A DNA stretch of 64,000 nt from Nocardioides lianchengensis (GTDB lineage: Bacteria > Actinomycetota > Actinomycetes > Propionibacteriales > Nocardioidaceae). The notes beneath the pieces were generated by a model. The model did no database searches, was not told the origin of the DNA, and was given only the letters and a program-made list of their open reading frames with translations. The first letter of the stretch is position 1. Each line of letters begins with the position of its first letter. The stretch lies in the NCBI RefSeq assembly GCF_900101465.1, contig NZ_FMZM01000002.1, forward strand, positions 62,001 to 126,000, in the 5' to 3' direction. This document shows, in pieces, positions 33,236 to 40,123 of the stretch. The translations under genes and the position numbers were made by a program.

Positions 33236-34044
33236 GCGTCCTCGTCGTCCTGGTCGCCGGCCTGGTGGCCGTGGTGATCGGGATGGGCGCGGCCGCCGTC
33301 CGCGCGCAGCAGCTCAACAAGGTCGCCGTCGTCGACATCGCCTGGGGCGCGGGCTTCGTGCTCGTCGCCCTGACGTCGGCCGTCGTCGGGACCGTCCTGG
33401 ACGACGGATCGGCGTGGAAGCGCTGGCTCGTCACCGGCCTGGTCGCGGTCTGGGGGCTCCGGCTCGCCTGGCACGTGCGCGGCCGCGCCATCGGCGAGCA
33501 CCAGGGCAAGGAGGACCCGCGCTACGCCGAGATGCTCGGGGGCTCGCTCGCCGAGGTCGGCATGGCGACCGCGCTGCGGCGGGTGTTCCTGGTGCAGGGG
33601 CTGGCCCAGTGGCTGGTCGCCGTACCGGTCATGGTCGGGGCGGTCCTCGGCGCCGACTGGTGGCCTGCTGTGGTCGCCGGCGTGGTCGTCTGGGGCGTCG
33701 GGCTGTTCTTCGAGGCGGTCGGCGACCGGCAGCTCGCGGCCTACAAGGCGATCCCGAAGGAGTCGCGCCCCCAGGTCATGGACTCCGGGCTCTGGGGCTG
33801 GACCCGGCACCCCAACTACTTCGGCGACGCGACGGTCTGGTGGGGCATCTGGCTCGCCGCCGGCCTCGGCTCCGGCTGGGTCGCCGGCCTGGCCACCGTC
33901 GTCTGCCCCGCGATCATGACGTTCTTCCTGGTGCAGGTCACCGGCGTGCGGCTGCTCGAGAAGACGATGATGCAGCGGCCCGGCTACCCCGAGTACGCCG
34001 AGCGGACCTCGGCGTTCGTGCCGCTGCCGCCGAAGCGCGGCTGA
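33232..34044 (+). CDS. DUF1295 family membrane protein (steroid 5-alpha-reductase-like)
   Basis: A 270-residue polytopic membrane protein with about six to seven helices. The C-terminal signature SGLWGWTRHPNYFGDATVWWGIWL and the segment LLEKTMMQRPGYPEYAERTSAFVPLPP are typical of DUF1295/isoprenylcysteine methyltransferase-like and steroid-reductase-like folds, suggesting NADPH-linked reduction or methyl transfer on lipids. It starts at GTG 33232 overlapping the previous stop, and is the last gene of the SigK operon, corresponding to Rv0446c of M. tuberculosis. With the FAD oxidoreductase, DUF1365 and methyltransferases it probably completes a fatty-acid modification pathway. Confidence 0.88.
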   Translation: MSVLVVLVAGLVAVVIGMGAAAVRAQQLNKVAVVDIAWGAGFVLVALTSAVVGTVLDDGSAWKRWLVTGLVAVWGLRLAWHVRGRAIGEHQGKEDPRYAEMLGGSLAEVGMATALRRVFLVQGLAQWLVAVPVMVGAVLGADWWPAVVAGVVVWGVGLFFEAVGDRQLAAYKAIPKESRPQVMDSGLWGWTRHPNYFGDATVWWGIWLAAGLGSGWVAGLATVVCPAIMTFFLVQVTGVRLLEKTMMQRPGYPEYAERTSAFVPLPPKRG

Positions 34045-34054
34045 GCGAGGCGGT

Positions 34055-34088
34055 GTCCTACTTACCCTGATAACCGGGTAAGTAGGAC
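34055..34088. terminator. Perfect 13-bp stem-loop between convergent genes
   Basis: GTCCTACTTACCC (34055-34067), an 8-nt loop and GGGTAAGTAGGAC (34076-34088). It sits between the end of the SigK operon and the convergent PLDc_N gene and probably terminates both. Confidence 0.75.
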
Positions 34089-34101
34089 GTTCCGCGGCTG
34101 A

Positions 34102-34488
34102 TCAGGCCTCCGGCTCGCGCGGCTGCTCCTGCGCCTCGCGCTCGAGGCGCTTCTTCTCGTCGTACGCCCGGCGCTGCTGCTCGGCCCGCTCGCGGACCTG
34201 CCGCAGGAACTCCGCGTCCTTCTCCGGGTCGGCGGCGGCGAACCGGCCGCGGCGCTCGTACTCGGAGAAGCCCGGGGCGGCGCCCTGCTCGCGGGTGAGC
34301 GGCGCCTCCTTCGCGGGGCGGCCGGCGAGCAGCCAGGCCAGCGACCCGACGAACGGGAAGAGCAGGACGATGATGATCCAGGCGACCTTGGGCAGGTTGC
34401 GCACCCGGTCGTCGCGGGTGCCGATGCAGTCGACGAGGCAGTAGAGCCACAGCACGAAGCCGAGGACGAGCGGCAGGAACCGGATCAT
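34102..34488 (-). CDS. PLDc_N-domain small membrane protein
   Basis: A 128-residue protein with two transmembrane helices (about 4-20 and 36-56) forming the PLDc_N module (LGFVLWLYCLVDCIGTRDD; LPKVAWIIIVLLFPFVGSLAWLLAGRP), the N-terminal part of cardiolipin synthases found here without the catalytic domains. The rest is a charged, helical cytosolic tail rich in Glu/Arg. Role unknown. A CACACT hexamer lies 7 nt before the ATG (leaderless). Confidence 0.8.
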   Translation of the reverse strand: MIRFLPLVLGFVLWLYCLVDCIGTRDDRVRNLPKVAWIIIVLLFPFVGSLAWLLAGRPAKEAPLTREQGAAPGFSEYERRGRFAAADPEKDAEFLRQVRERAEQQRRAYDEKKRLEREAQEQPREPEA

Positions 34489-34495
34489 GGCCGGA

Positions 34496-34501
34496 AGTGT
34501 G
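34496..34501 (-). promoter_or_regulatory. Candidate -10 for leaderless PLDc_N gene
   Basis: Minus-strand CACACT ends 7 nt before the ATG at 34488. Confidence 0.4.
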
Positions 34502-34560
34502 GCGCATCCCGGTAGTCCCGGTCAGGCGAATCCGTTCACTCTCCCGTTGAAGAGGCCGCC

Positions 34561-34566
34561 TAACCT
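34561..34566 (+). promoter_or_regulatory. Candidate -10 for leaderless tyrosine phosphatase gene
   Basis: TAACCT ends 6 nt before the GTG at 34573. Confidence 0.5.
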
Positions 34567-34572
34567 GGCGCG

Positions 34573-35343
34573 GTGACCACCGAGGAGCTGCCCGAGGAGC
34601 TGGTCCGGCTCGCGTCGGCCGACAACTTCCGCGACGTCGCCGGCCCGGGTGCCGGCTACCCCACCGCCGACGGCTCGACCGTGCGGCGCGGCGTCTTCTT
34701 CCGGGCCAACGAGCTGCGGCTGACCCACGAGGACGCCGCCTCGATCGCGGCCCTCGGCGTGACCGGCGTGCTCGACCTGCGCAGCCAGCACGAGATCGAC
34801 GTGCACCCCGACATCGAGATCCCGGGCGCCACCTGGTCGCACGTCGACGTGCTCGGCATCCCCATGGACGAGATCTCGAACCTGCCCGACCGCGCGGCCG
34901 CCGTCGCGATGATGGAGCGGGTCTACCGCGGCTTCGTCGAGGACGACGCCACCCGCGCCGCCCTCGGCCGGGTGCTCACCACCCTCGCCGGCGACGGCGT
35001 CCACCTCTTCCACTGCAGCGCCGGCAAGGACCGGACCGGCTGGACCGCGGCCCTGCTGCTGCACCTGGCCGGCGTCGCCGACGACGTGATCGAGGCCGAC
35101 TACCTGCTCACCAATACCTACGCCGAGTCCAGCCGCGCGGCCGTCCTGGCGCAGATCGTCGAGCACCTCGGCCCGGACAAGGCCGAGGTCTACCAGCCGG
35201 TGCTGGTCGCCGACGCCGACTACCTGCGGACGTCGTACGCCTCGGTCGAGCGGGGGTACGGCGACCGCGACACCTATCTGCGCACGGGGCTCGGGCTCGG
35301 GGACGACGTGCTCGACGCGTTGCGGGCCAAGCTGCGGGGCTAG
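34573..35343 (+). CDS. Tyrosine/serine-type protein phosphatase (PtpB-like)
   Basis: A 256-residue phosphatase. The P-loop HCSAGKDRTG has nucleophile Cys148 and Arg154, and the N-terminal RDVAG and FFRANELRLT motifs are those of the Y_phosphatase3 family that includes M. tuberculosis PtpB, which also acts on phosphoinositides. No signal peptide is present. The GTG at 34573 has a leaderless -10. Its TAG stop overlaps the TAG stop of the convergent YihY gene in a shared CTAG, so there is no room for an intergenic terminator. Confidence 0.9.
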   Translation: MTTEELPEELVRLASADNFRDVAGPGAGYPTADGSTVRRGVFFRANELRLTHEDAASIAALGVTGVLDLRSQHEIDVHPDIEIPGATWSHVDVLGIPMDEISNLPDRAAAVAMMERVYRGFVEDDATRAALGRVLTTLAGDGVHLFHCSAGKDRTGWTAALLLHLAGVADDVIEADYLLTNTYAESSRAAVLAQIVEHLGPDKAEVYQPVLVADADYLRTSYASVERGYGDRDTYLRTGLGLGDDVLDALRAKLRG

Positions 35344-36473
35344 TCCCCCGGCCGGCTGATCGGCCGGGTCGGCTCCGGCTCGGACGACGGCTCGGACGAC
35401 GGCTCGGACGACGGCTCGGACGAGGGCTCCGGCTCGTCCTCGGCCATCACCGGCTCGACGGCGTCGTACTCCTCCGGCGGGTCGGGGCGCCGGCGCGGCT
35501 TGGGCTGCCGCTCCTGCCAGACGACCGAGATGTCCTCGTAGGCCTTGTGCCGCTGCATCCGCGCGTACGACGCGTAGGCGCGGCGGTCGGCGTCGGTGAG
35601 GTCGACGTGGTCGGTGACGATCGTGAGCAGGGCGCGCGGCCAGAGCCGGCGGGCCAGGACGACGTTGACCTCCATGCCGAGCACGCCCATCACGGCGGCG
35701 ACCCAGAGGAGGCCGATCAGGCCCAGGACGACCGCGAAGGTCTCGTCCATGCCCTCGGCCTCGGCGATGACGCCGGTGACGTACGCCGTGCCGATGCTCT
35801 GCAGGCTCTGCCACATCAGCGCCACGACGAACGCGCCGGGCAGCACGCTGCGCAGCTGATGGGTGCGGGCGGCTCCGAGGCGCAGCAGCAGCGCGAGCAC
35901 CAGGGTGACCAGGAGGACGGTGACCACGACGATCGGCCAGCGGTACGACGCGAACTCGCCGAACACCTCGGTCTGGCTGAGCAGGGCCGAGACGATCGAG
36001 AGGCCGAGCAGCGCGACGCCGGCGGTGACGAGCAGGAGCAGGCTGCGCAGCCGGAGCAGGACCGGGTTGGGCCGGCTGTTGCGCGGGATGGCCCAGGCCT
36101 GGTTGAGCGCGTTCTGGATGGCCTGGCCGAGCCCGAGCGCGCCGTACAGGGCGACCAGGCCACCGACGACGGCGCCGGTGGTCGAGCCCTCGAGGCCGTT
36201 CGGGCGGCCGAGCTCGTCGCCGATGATCGGGAACTGCGCGAGCGCCGAGTCGAGGATCCGGTCCTGCAGACCCGCGTTGCCCTGGAGGATGAAGCCGAGG
36301 ATCGAGGTGCCGAGAAGCAGCAGCGGGAAGATCGCGATGAACGCGTAGTAGGCGATGATCGCGGCCAGGTAGTTGCCCTGGTCGTCGAGGTACTTGTAGA
36401 AGACCGCGAGCGGGAAGCCGACGACCGGCACCTTCTGCTGACCGCGGTCGACAGCGTCGATGACCCGGCCCAC
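35340..36473 (-). CDS. YihY/BrkB family membrane protein with SEPS-repeat tail
   Basis: A 377-residue integral membrane protein with six helices. The family features are YLAAIIAYYAFIAIFPLLLL, GLGQAIQNALNQAWAIPRNSRPN, and the GLIGLLWVAAVMGVLGMEVN helix. These proteins (once called ribonuclease BN) have no proven activity; transport is suspected. The cytosolic C-terminus ends in a Pro/Glu/Ser tail built from an almost perfect 12-bp tandem repeat (35382-35427) giving four SEPS units. The start is GTG 36473 because TAGGTT ends 6 nt before it; GTG 36479 would abut the hexamer. Confidence 0.88.
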   Translation of the reverse strand: MGRVIDAVDRGQQKVPVVGFPLAVFYKYLDDQGNYLAAIIAYYAFIAIFPLLLLGTSILGFILQGNAGLQDRILDSALAQFPIIGDELGRPNGLEGSTTGAVVGGLVALYGALGLGQAIQNALNQAWAIPRNSRPNPVLLRLRSLLLLVTAGVALLGLSIVSALLSQTEVFGEFASYRWPIVVVTVLLVTLVLALLLRLGAARTHQLRSVLPGAFVVALMWQSLQSIGTAYVTGVIAEAEGMDETFAVVLGLIGLLWVAAVMGVLGMEVNVVLARRLWPRALLTIVTDHVDLTDADRRAYASYARMQRHKAYEDISVVWQERQPKPRRRPDPPEEYDAVEPVMAEDEPEPSSEPSSEPSSEPSSEPEPTRPISRPGD

Positions 36474-36479
36474 AGGCAC

Positions 36480-36485
36480 AACCTA
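36480..36485 (-). promoter_or_regulatory. Candidate -10 for leaderless YihY gene
   Basis: Minus-strand TAGGTT ends 6 nt before GTG 36473, just after the stop of the upstream gene. Confidence 0.45.
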
Positions 36486-37088
36486 CTGGCTCAGCCGCCC
36501 GATCAGCTCACCCGCGAGCAGCACGGCACCCGGCAGGAAGCCCACGAGCAGCACCACGCCGAGCTCGGCGCGCCGCTGCCAGCCCCACGCCGAGGCGGCC
36601 AGCGCCAGCACCAGCGCGGGTACGACGGTGCCGCCGCCGACCGCGTTGGTGGCCCAGGTCAGCCCGACGCCGAGCGCCAGGGGGTAGCCGATCCAGGGCG
36701 GTCGCGGCCGCCCGCGCATGGTCGTCGCGAGCGCGGCCACGACCAGCGCGACGCCGGCGTACCAGATCGCGTGACCGACCACCTCGTCCCACAGGTGGGC
36801 GGTCGGGCCGGGCTCGGTGTTGGCCAGCGAGTTGCCCGCGAGGTGGATGCCGTGGCCGTTCGCGTAGGCCAGCGCGCCCATCCCGAAGAGCAGCCAGGTC
36901 CGGCGGTCGGCCTCCGCCGCGACCATCGTCCAGGCCGCCGGCGCGAGCACCAGCCAGGGCACGAGCAGGTCCAGCCAGTCCGCCCAGCGGGTGCCGTCGG
37001 GCCCGGTGCCGAGACCGTCGGGGAGCAGGCCGAGGTGGTGCAGGACGCCGTACGAGAGCGCGGTGGTGGCCAGCGCGCGTGCGTACAT
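36483..37088 (-). CDS. Polytopic membrane protein of unknown function
   Basis: A 201-residue protein with about six hydrophobic segments and short loops. Histidine and tryptophan are frequent in the middle (YGVLHHLGLLP, NGHGIHLAGNSLANTEPG, LWDEVVGHAIWYAG). The conserved-looking HGIHxAGN and HxxWYxG motifs lie at membrane edges, as in heme- or metal-binding membrane proteins, but I do not recognise a family. CAGGCT ends 7 nt before the ATG, suggesting a leaderless transcript that may continue into the YihY gene. Confidence 0.65.
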   Translation of the reverse strand: MYARALATTALSYGVLHHLGLLPDGLGTGPDGTRWADWLDLLVPWLVLAPAAWTMVAAEADRRTWLLFGMGALAYANGHGIHLAGNSLANTEPGPTAHLWDEVVGHAIWYAGVALVVAALATTMRGRPRPPWIGYPLALGVGLTWATNAVGGGTVVPALVLALAASAWGWQRRAELGVVLLVGFLPGAVLLAGELIGRLSQ

Positions 37089-37095
37089 GGCGATA

Positions 37096-37101
37096 AGCCT
37101 G
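37096..37101 (-). promoter_or_regulatory. Candidate -10 for leaderless membrane protein gene
   Basis: Minus-strand CAGGCT ends 7 nt before the ATG at 37088. Confidence 0.4.
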
Positions 37102-38022
37102 TCAGGCCACCAGCGCGGTGATCAGCAGGATGACGGGAACCGACGCGAGAGTGCTCACGAAGACGGCGTCGCGGGCCAGCAGGGTGGCCCGGTCGTAGCG
37201 GGCCGAGATGACGTAGACGTTCTGGGCGGCCGGCAGCGCGGACAGCACGGTCACGGCGAGCAGGGCGGGGGTGTCGAGGTCGAGCAGGAACCGGCCGACG
37301 ACGTACGCCGCCGTCGGCTGGACGACCATCTTCAGCGCGGTGACCGCGGCCAGCACCCGGGGCGGGACGCCGCGGCCGGGGAGCGGACCGAGCCGCAGCG
37401 CGACGCCGTACGCGATGAGCATGGAGGGGACGGCCATCCCGCCGACCAGCTCCAGCGGGTCGTGGATGACCCCGGGCAGCCGGATGCCGGTGATCGTCAG
37501 GCCCAGGCCGATCAGGGTGGCGATGGTGATCGGGTTGGTGAACGGCCGCTTCAGCACCTTGCCGACCGAGATCCGCTCGCCCGCGCGGTCGGCGTCGAGC
37601 AGCGTCAGCGCGAGCGGCTGGAGCAGCAGCATCTGCAGGAGCAGCACGGGGGCGACCAGGCTGGCGTCGCCGAGGACGTAGGCCGCGATCGGGAGGCCGA
37701 GGTTGCCCGCGTTCTGGTACGACGCCGCCATCGCCGTGATGACCGTGTCGCCCAGCCCGCGGCGCCGCCACCGGGCGACCAGGACGACGGGCAGCGCGCT
37801 CGCGAGCACGCCCGCACTCATCGCGACCAGGTTGCCGGAGAAGACCCCGCCGAGGTCGGTGTCCTCGAGCACCGTGATCAGCAGGGCCGGGCTGGCGACG
37901 AAGAGCGCCAGCGTGGCCAGCGTGCGACGCCCCGCGTCGTCGATGACCTTCAGATGGGCCAGCAGGATGCCGAGGCCGATGAGGATCGCGATCGTCGCGA
38001 ACCCCTCGAAGACCCCTGTCAC
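37102..38022 (-). CDS. AEC family transporter (auxin efflux carrier type)
   Basis: A 306-residue permease with ten helices in two five-helix repeats, typical of AEC transporters that export or exchange small carboxylates. Characteristic segments are ILIGLGILLAHLKVID near the start, YQNAGNLGLPIAAYVLGDASLV (discontinuous helix with the NxGNxG-type crossover), and LPAAQNVYVISARYD in the second repeat. The GTG at 38022 has TAGGGT 7 nt upstream. Substrate unknown. Confidence 0.85.
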   Translation of the reverse strand: MTGVFEGFATIAILIGLGILLAHLKVIDDAGRRTLATLALFVASPALLITVLEDTDLGGVFSGNLVAMSAGVLASALPVVLVARWRRRGLGDTVITAMAASYQNAGNLGLPIAAYVLGDASLVAPVLLLQMLLLQPLALTLLDADRAGERISVGKVLKRPFTNPITIATLIGLGLTITGIRLPGVIHDPLELVGGMAVPSMLIAYGVALRLGPLPGRGVPPRVLAAVTALKMVVQPTAAYVVGRFLLDLDTPALLAVTVLSALPAAQNVYVISARYDRATLLARDAVFVSTLASVPVILLITALVA

Positions 38023-38029
38023 CCTCCCG

Positions 38030-38035
38030 ACCCTA
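38030..38035 (-). promoter_or_regulatory. Candidate -10 for leaderless AEC transporter gene
   Basis: Minus-strand TAGGGT ends 7 nt before GTG 38022. Confidence 0.5.
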
Positions 38036-38095
38036 CGGAGCGACCCGGGTCACACCGTCGGCGGCCGTGCGACGACCCGCGCGGCCCGGCCCGCG

Positions 38096-38170
38096 ACCGG
38101 CGCAATTGCGCCGGTTGCGGGAGATGAGAGGACTCGTGGTCCCCCCGACAGCGCACTTGCGCCGTTGGGG
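38096..38170. repeat. GCGCAATTGCGC palindrome region
   Basis: ACCGGCGCAATTGCGCCGGT (38096-38115) is a perfect 20-bp palindrome, followed by a second related core GCGCACTTGCGCC (38151-38163) flanked by C- and G-runs. The sequence ATTGCGCCGGTTG is shared with 20499-20511. It lies in the gap between a carboxymuconolactone-decarboxylase gene and the AEC gene, where it could terminate the former. Confidence 0.6.
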
Positions 38171-38175
38171 GGCGG

Positions 38176-38937
38176 TCACACCGTCGTCAGGTTGCCCTCG
38201 GCGTCGGTCGTGAAGAGCTGGACGCCGTCGGTGACCTCGGCGGCGTCGGCGCGCAGCGCGACGGCGATCTTGTTCGCGGCGTTGCGGGCAACGTCCAGGA
38301 CCACCTCGACGACCTGGGCGTCGGAGAGGTGCGCGCGGGCGGCGGCCACGACGTCGGCCGGGACGGCGTACGGCGTCCAGATCGTCGCGTCGGTCAGCGC
38401 GAGGGCGGCCTTCGCGTCCGCCGGGAGGTCGCTGTCGGGCCACCGGTCGACCGCGTCGAAGGTCGCCTCGGAGGCGCCCGCGTCGAGCGCGGCGACGCTG
38501 CGCCGCGAACGGCAGACCCGGCAGTCGTGCTGCCGGGCACCGCGCAGCCGGACCAGCTCGGTCGTGACCGGGTCGAGCGCGTCGAGCCGAGCGACCTCGC
38601 GCATGAACGCGTCGAGCAGCGGCCACAGGTCGGCCACCTCGACGGCCGGCGGCTCCGGCCAGCCGGCCGGGCCCAGCACCGCGTCGACCACGGCACGCAC
38701 CCGCGGCCAGACGTCGCCGACGTAGACCCGCTGGACCGCCGCAAACGCCGACGCCCCCGTCGCGGCCAGGAACGCCGCCCGCTGCGCGTCGTCGATCACC
38801 GACACGTCCACCGCGAACTGCTCGGCGAACGCGACCACGGCCGGGGCGGCCACGTCGTACGACGGCGCCACCCGGGCGCCCGCGACCGCGACGTAGGCCG
38901 CCGCGGCCCCGGGCGCGTGCCGGTCGAGGTGCTCCAT
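38176..38937 (-). CDS. Carboxymuconolactone decarboxylase / AhpD-like protein
   Basis: A 253-residue all-alpha protein of the AhpD-like fold. The active-site segment LVRLRGARQHDCRVCRSRR has the CxxC and preceding His found in AhpD-type peroxidase/disulfide reductants and in many CMD-family proteins. It is longer than AhpD, with two related halves. It may be an oxidative-stress thiol protein, but the reaction is unknown. TAGCGT ends 7 nt before the ATG. Confidence 0.78.
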   Translation of the reverse strand: MEHLDRHAPGAAAAYVAVAGARVAPSYDVAAPAVVAFAEQFAVDVSVIDDAQRAAFLAATGASAFAAVQRVYVGDVWPRVRAVVDAVLGPAGWPEPPAVEVADLWPLLDAFMREVARLDALDPVTTELVRLRGARQHDCRVCRSRRSVAALDAGASEATFDAVDRWPDSDLPADAKAALALTDATIWTPYAVPADVVAAARAHLSDAQVVEVVLDVARNAANKIAVALRADAAEVTDGVQLFTTDAEGNLTTV

Positions 38938-38944
38938 CCCGGCG

Positions 38945-38950
38945 ACGCTA
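38945..38950 (-). promoter_or_regulatory. Candidate -10 for leaderless AhpD-like gene
   Basis: Minus-strand TAGCGT ends 7 nt before the ATG at 38937. Confidence 0.5.
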
Positions 38951-38962
38951 GAGCAGATCGGG

Positions 38963-40123
38963 CTAGTAGGACTTGGGCAGTCCCAGCGAGTGCATCGCCA
39001 CGAAGTTGAGGATCATCTCGCGGCTCACCGGGGCGATTCGGCCGGCCCGGGTCGCGACCAGCAGGCCGGCCATGCCGTACTCCTGGGTGATCCCGTTGCC
39101 GCCGTGGGTCTGCACGGCCGCGTCGGCGGCGTGGCAGGCGGCCTCGGCGGCGGCGTACTTGGCCATGTTGGCCGCCTCGCCGGCCCCGATGTCGTCGCCG
39201 GCGTCGTAGAGCGCGGCCGCCTTCTGGGTCATCAGCCGGGCCAGCTCGTTCTCGATGTGGGCCTGGGCGAGCGGGTGCGCGACGGCCTGGTGGGAGCCGA
39301 TGGGCGCCTTGAACACCGTCCGCTCCTTCGCGTACGACGCCGCCTTGTCCAGCGCGAAGCGGGCCAGGCCGGTCGAGAACGACGCCGCCATGATCCGCTC
39401 CGGGTTGAGCCCGGCGAACAGCTGCACGAGCCCGCCGTCCTCGTCGCCCACCAGCGCGTCGGCCGGCAGCCGGACGTCGTCGATGAAGACCTGGAACTGC
39501 AGCTCGGGGCTGACGATCTCCATCGGGATCGGCTTCGCCTCGAAGCCGGCCGCGTCGGTCGGGACGACGAACAGGCAGGGCTTCAGCTTGCCCGTCCGGG
39601 CGTCCTCGGTGCGCGCGACGACGAGGACGTTCTCGGCCTCGTCGACGCCGGAGATGTAGATCTTGCGCCCGTTGAGCACCCAGCCGTCACCGTCCTTGCG
39701 GGCGGTGGTGGTGATGTTGTGGGAGTTGGTGCCGGCGTCCGGCTCGGTGATCGCGAAGGCCATCGTCCCGGTGCCGTCGCAGATGCCGGGCAGCCAGCGC
39801 TGCTTCTGCTCCGGCGTGCCGTAGCGGCTGATGATCGTGCCGCAGATCGCCGGGCTGACGACCATCAGCAGCAGCGGGCAGCCCTGCGCCGAGAGCTCCT
39901 CGCAGACCGCGGCGATGTCGCCGATCCCGCCGCCGCCCCCGCCGTACTCCTCGGGGATGTTGATGCCGAGGTAGCCGTTCTTGCCGATCTCGAGCCACAG
40001 CTCGGTGGTCTTCTCGCCGGCTCGCGCCTTCTCGGTGAACCAGTCGCGGCCGTACTTGCCGGCCAGCCGCGCCACCTGCTTGCGCAGCTCCTGGCGCTCC
40101 TCGGACTCGTTGAACATGCTCAC
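38963..40123 (-). CDS. Acyl-CoA dehydrogenase (FadE12-like)
   Basis: A 386-residue FAD flavoprotein that introduces a trans-2 double bond into acyl-CoA. Motifs: MAFAITEPDAGTNSHNITTTA, WVLNGRKIYISG and the C-terminal AAVQTHGGNGITQEYGMAGLL. It starts at GTG 40123, overlapping the biotin carboxylase stop by GTGA, with AGGAG five bases upstream. It is the last gene of a seven-gene operon (TetR, TIGR03084, AtuA-like, dehydrogenase, carboxyltransferase, biotin carboxylase, this gene). The order equals M. tuberculosis Rv0976c-fadE13-accD2-accA2-fadE12, so the substrate is likely a branched acyl-CoA. Confidence 0.92.
   Translation of the reverse strand: MSMFNESEERQELRKQVARLAGKYGRDWFTEKARAGEKTTELWLEIGKNGYLGINIPEEYGGGGGGIGDIAAVCEELSAQGCPLLLMVVSPAICGTIISRYGTPEQKQRWLPGICDGTGTMAFAITEPDAGTNSHNITTTARKDGDGWVLNGRKIYISGVDEAENVLVVARTEDARTGKLKPCLFVVPTDAAGFEAKPIPMEIVSPELQFQVFIDDVRLPADALVGDEDGGLVQLFAGLNPERIMAASFSTGLARFALDKAASYAKERTVFKAPIGSHQAVAHPLAQAHIENELARLMTQKAAALYDAGDDIGAGEAANMAKYAAAEAACHAADAAVQTHGGNGITQEYGMAGLLVATRAGRIAPVSREMILNFVAMHSLGLPKSY

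Noticed and set aside
35382..35427. 12-bp tandem repeat as a mobile or regulatory element
   Set aside because: It simply encodes a SEPS-repeat protein tail, a common low-complexity expansion.
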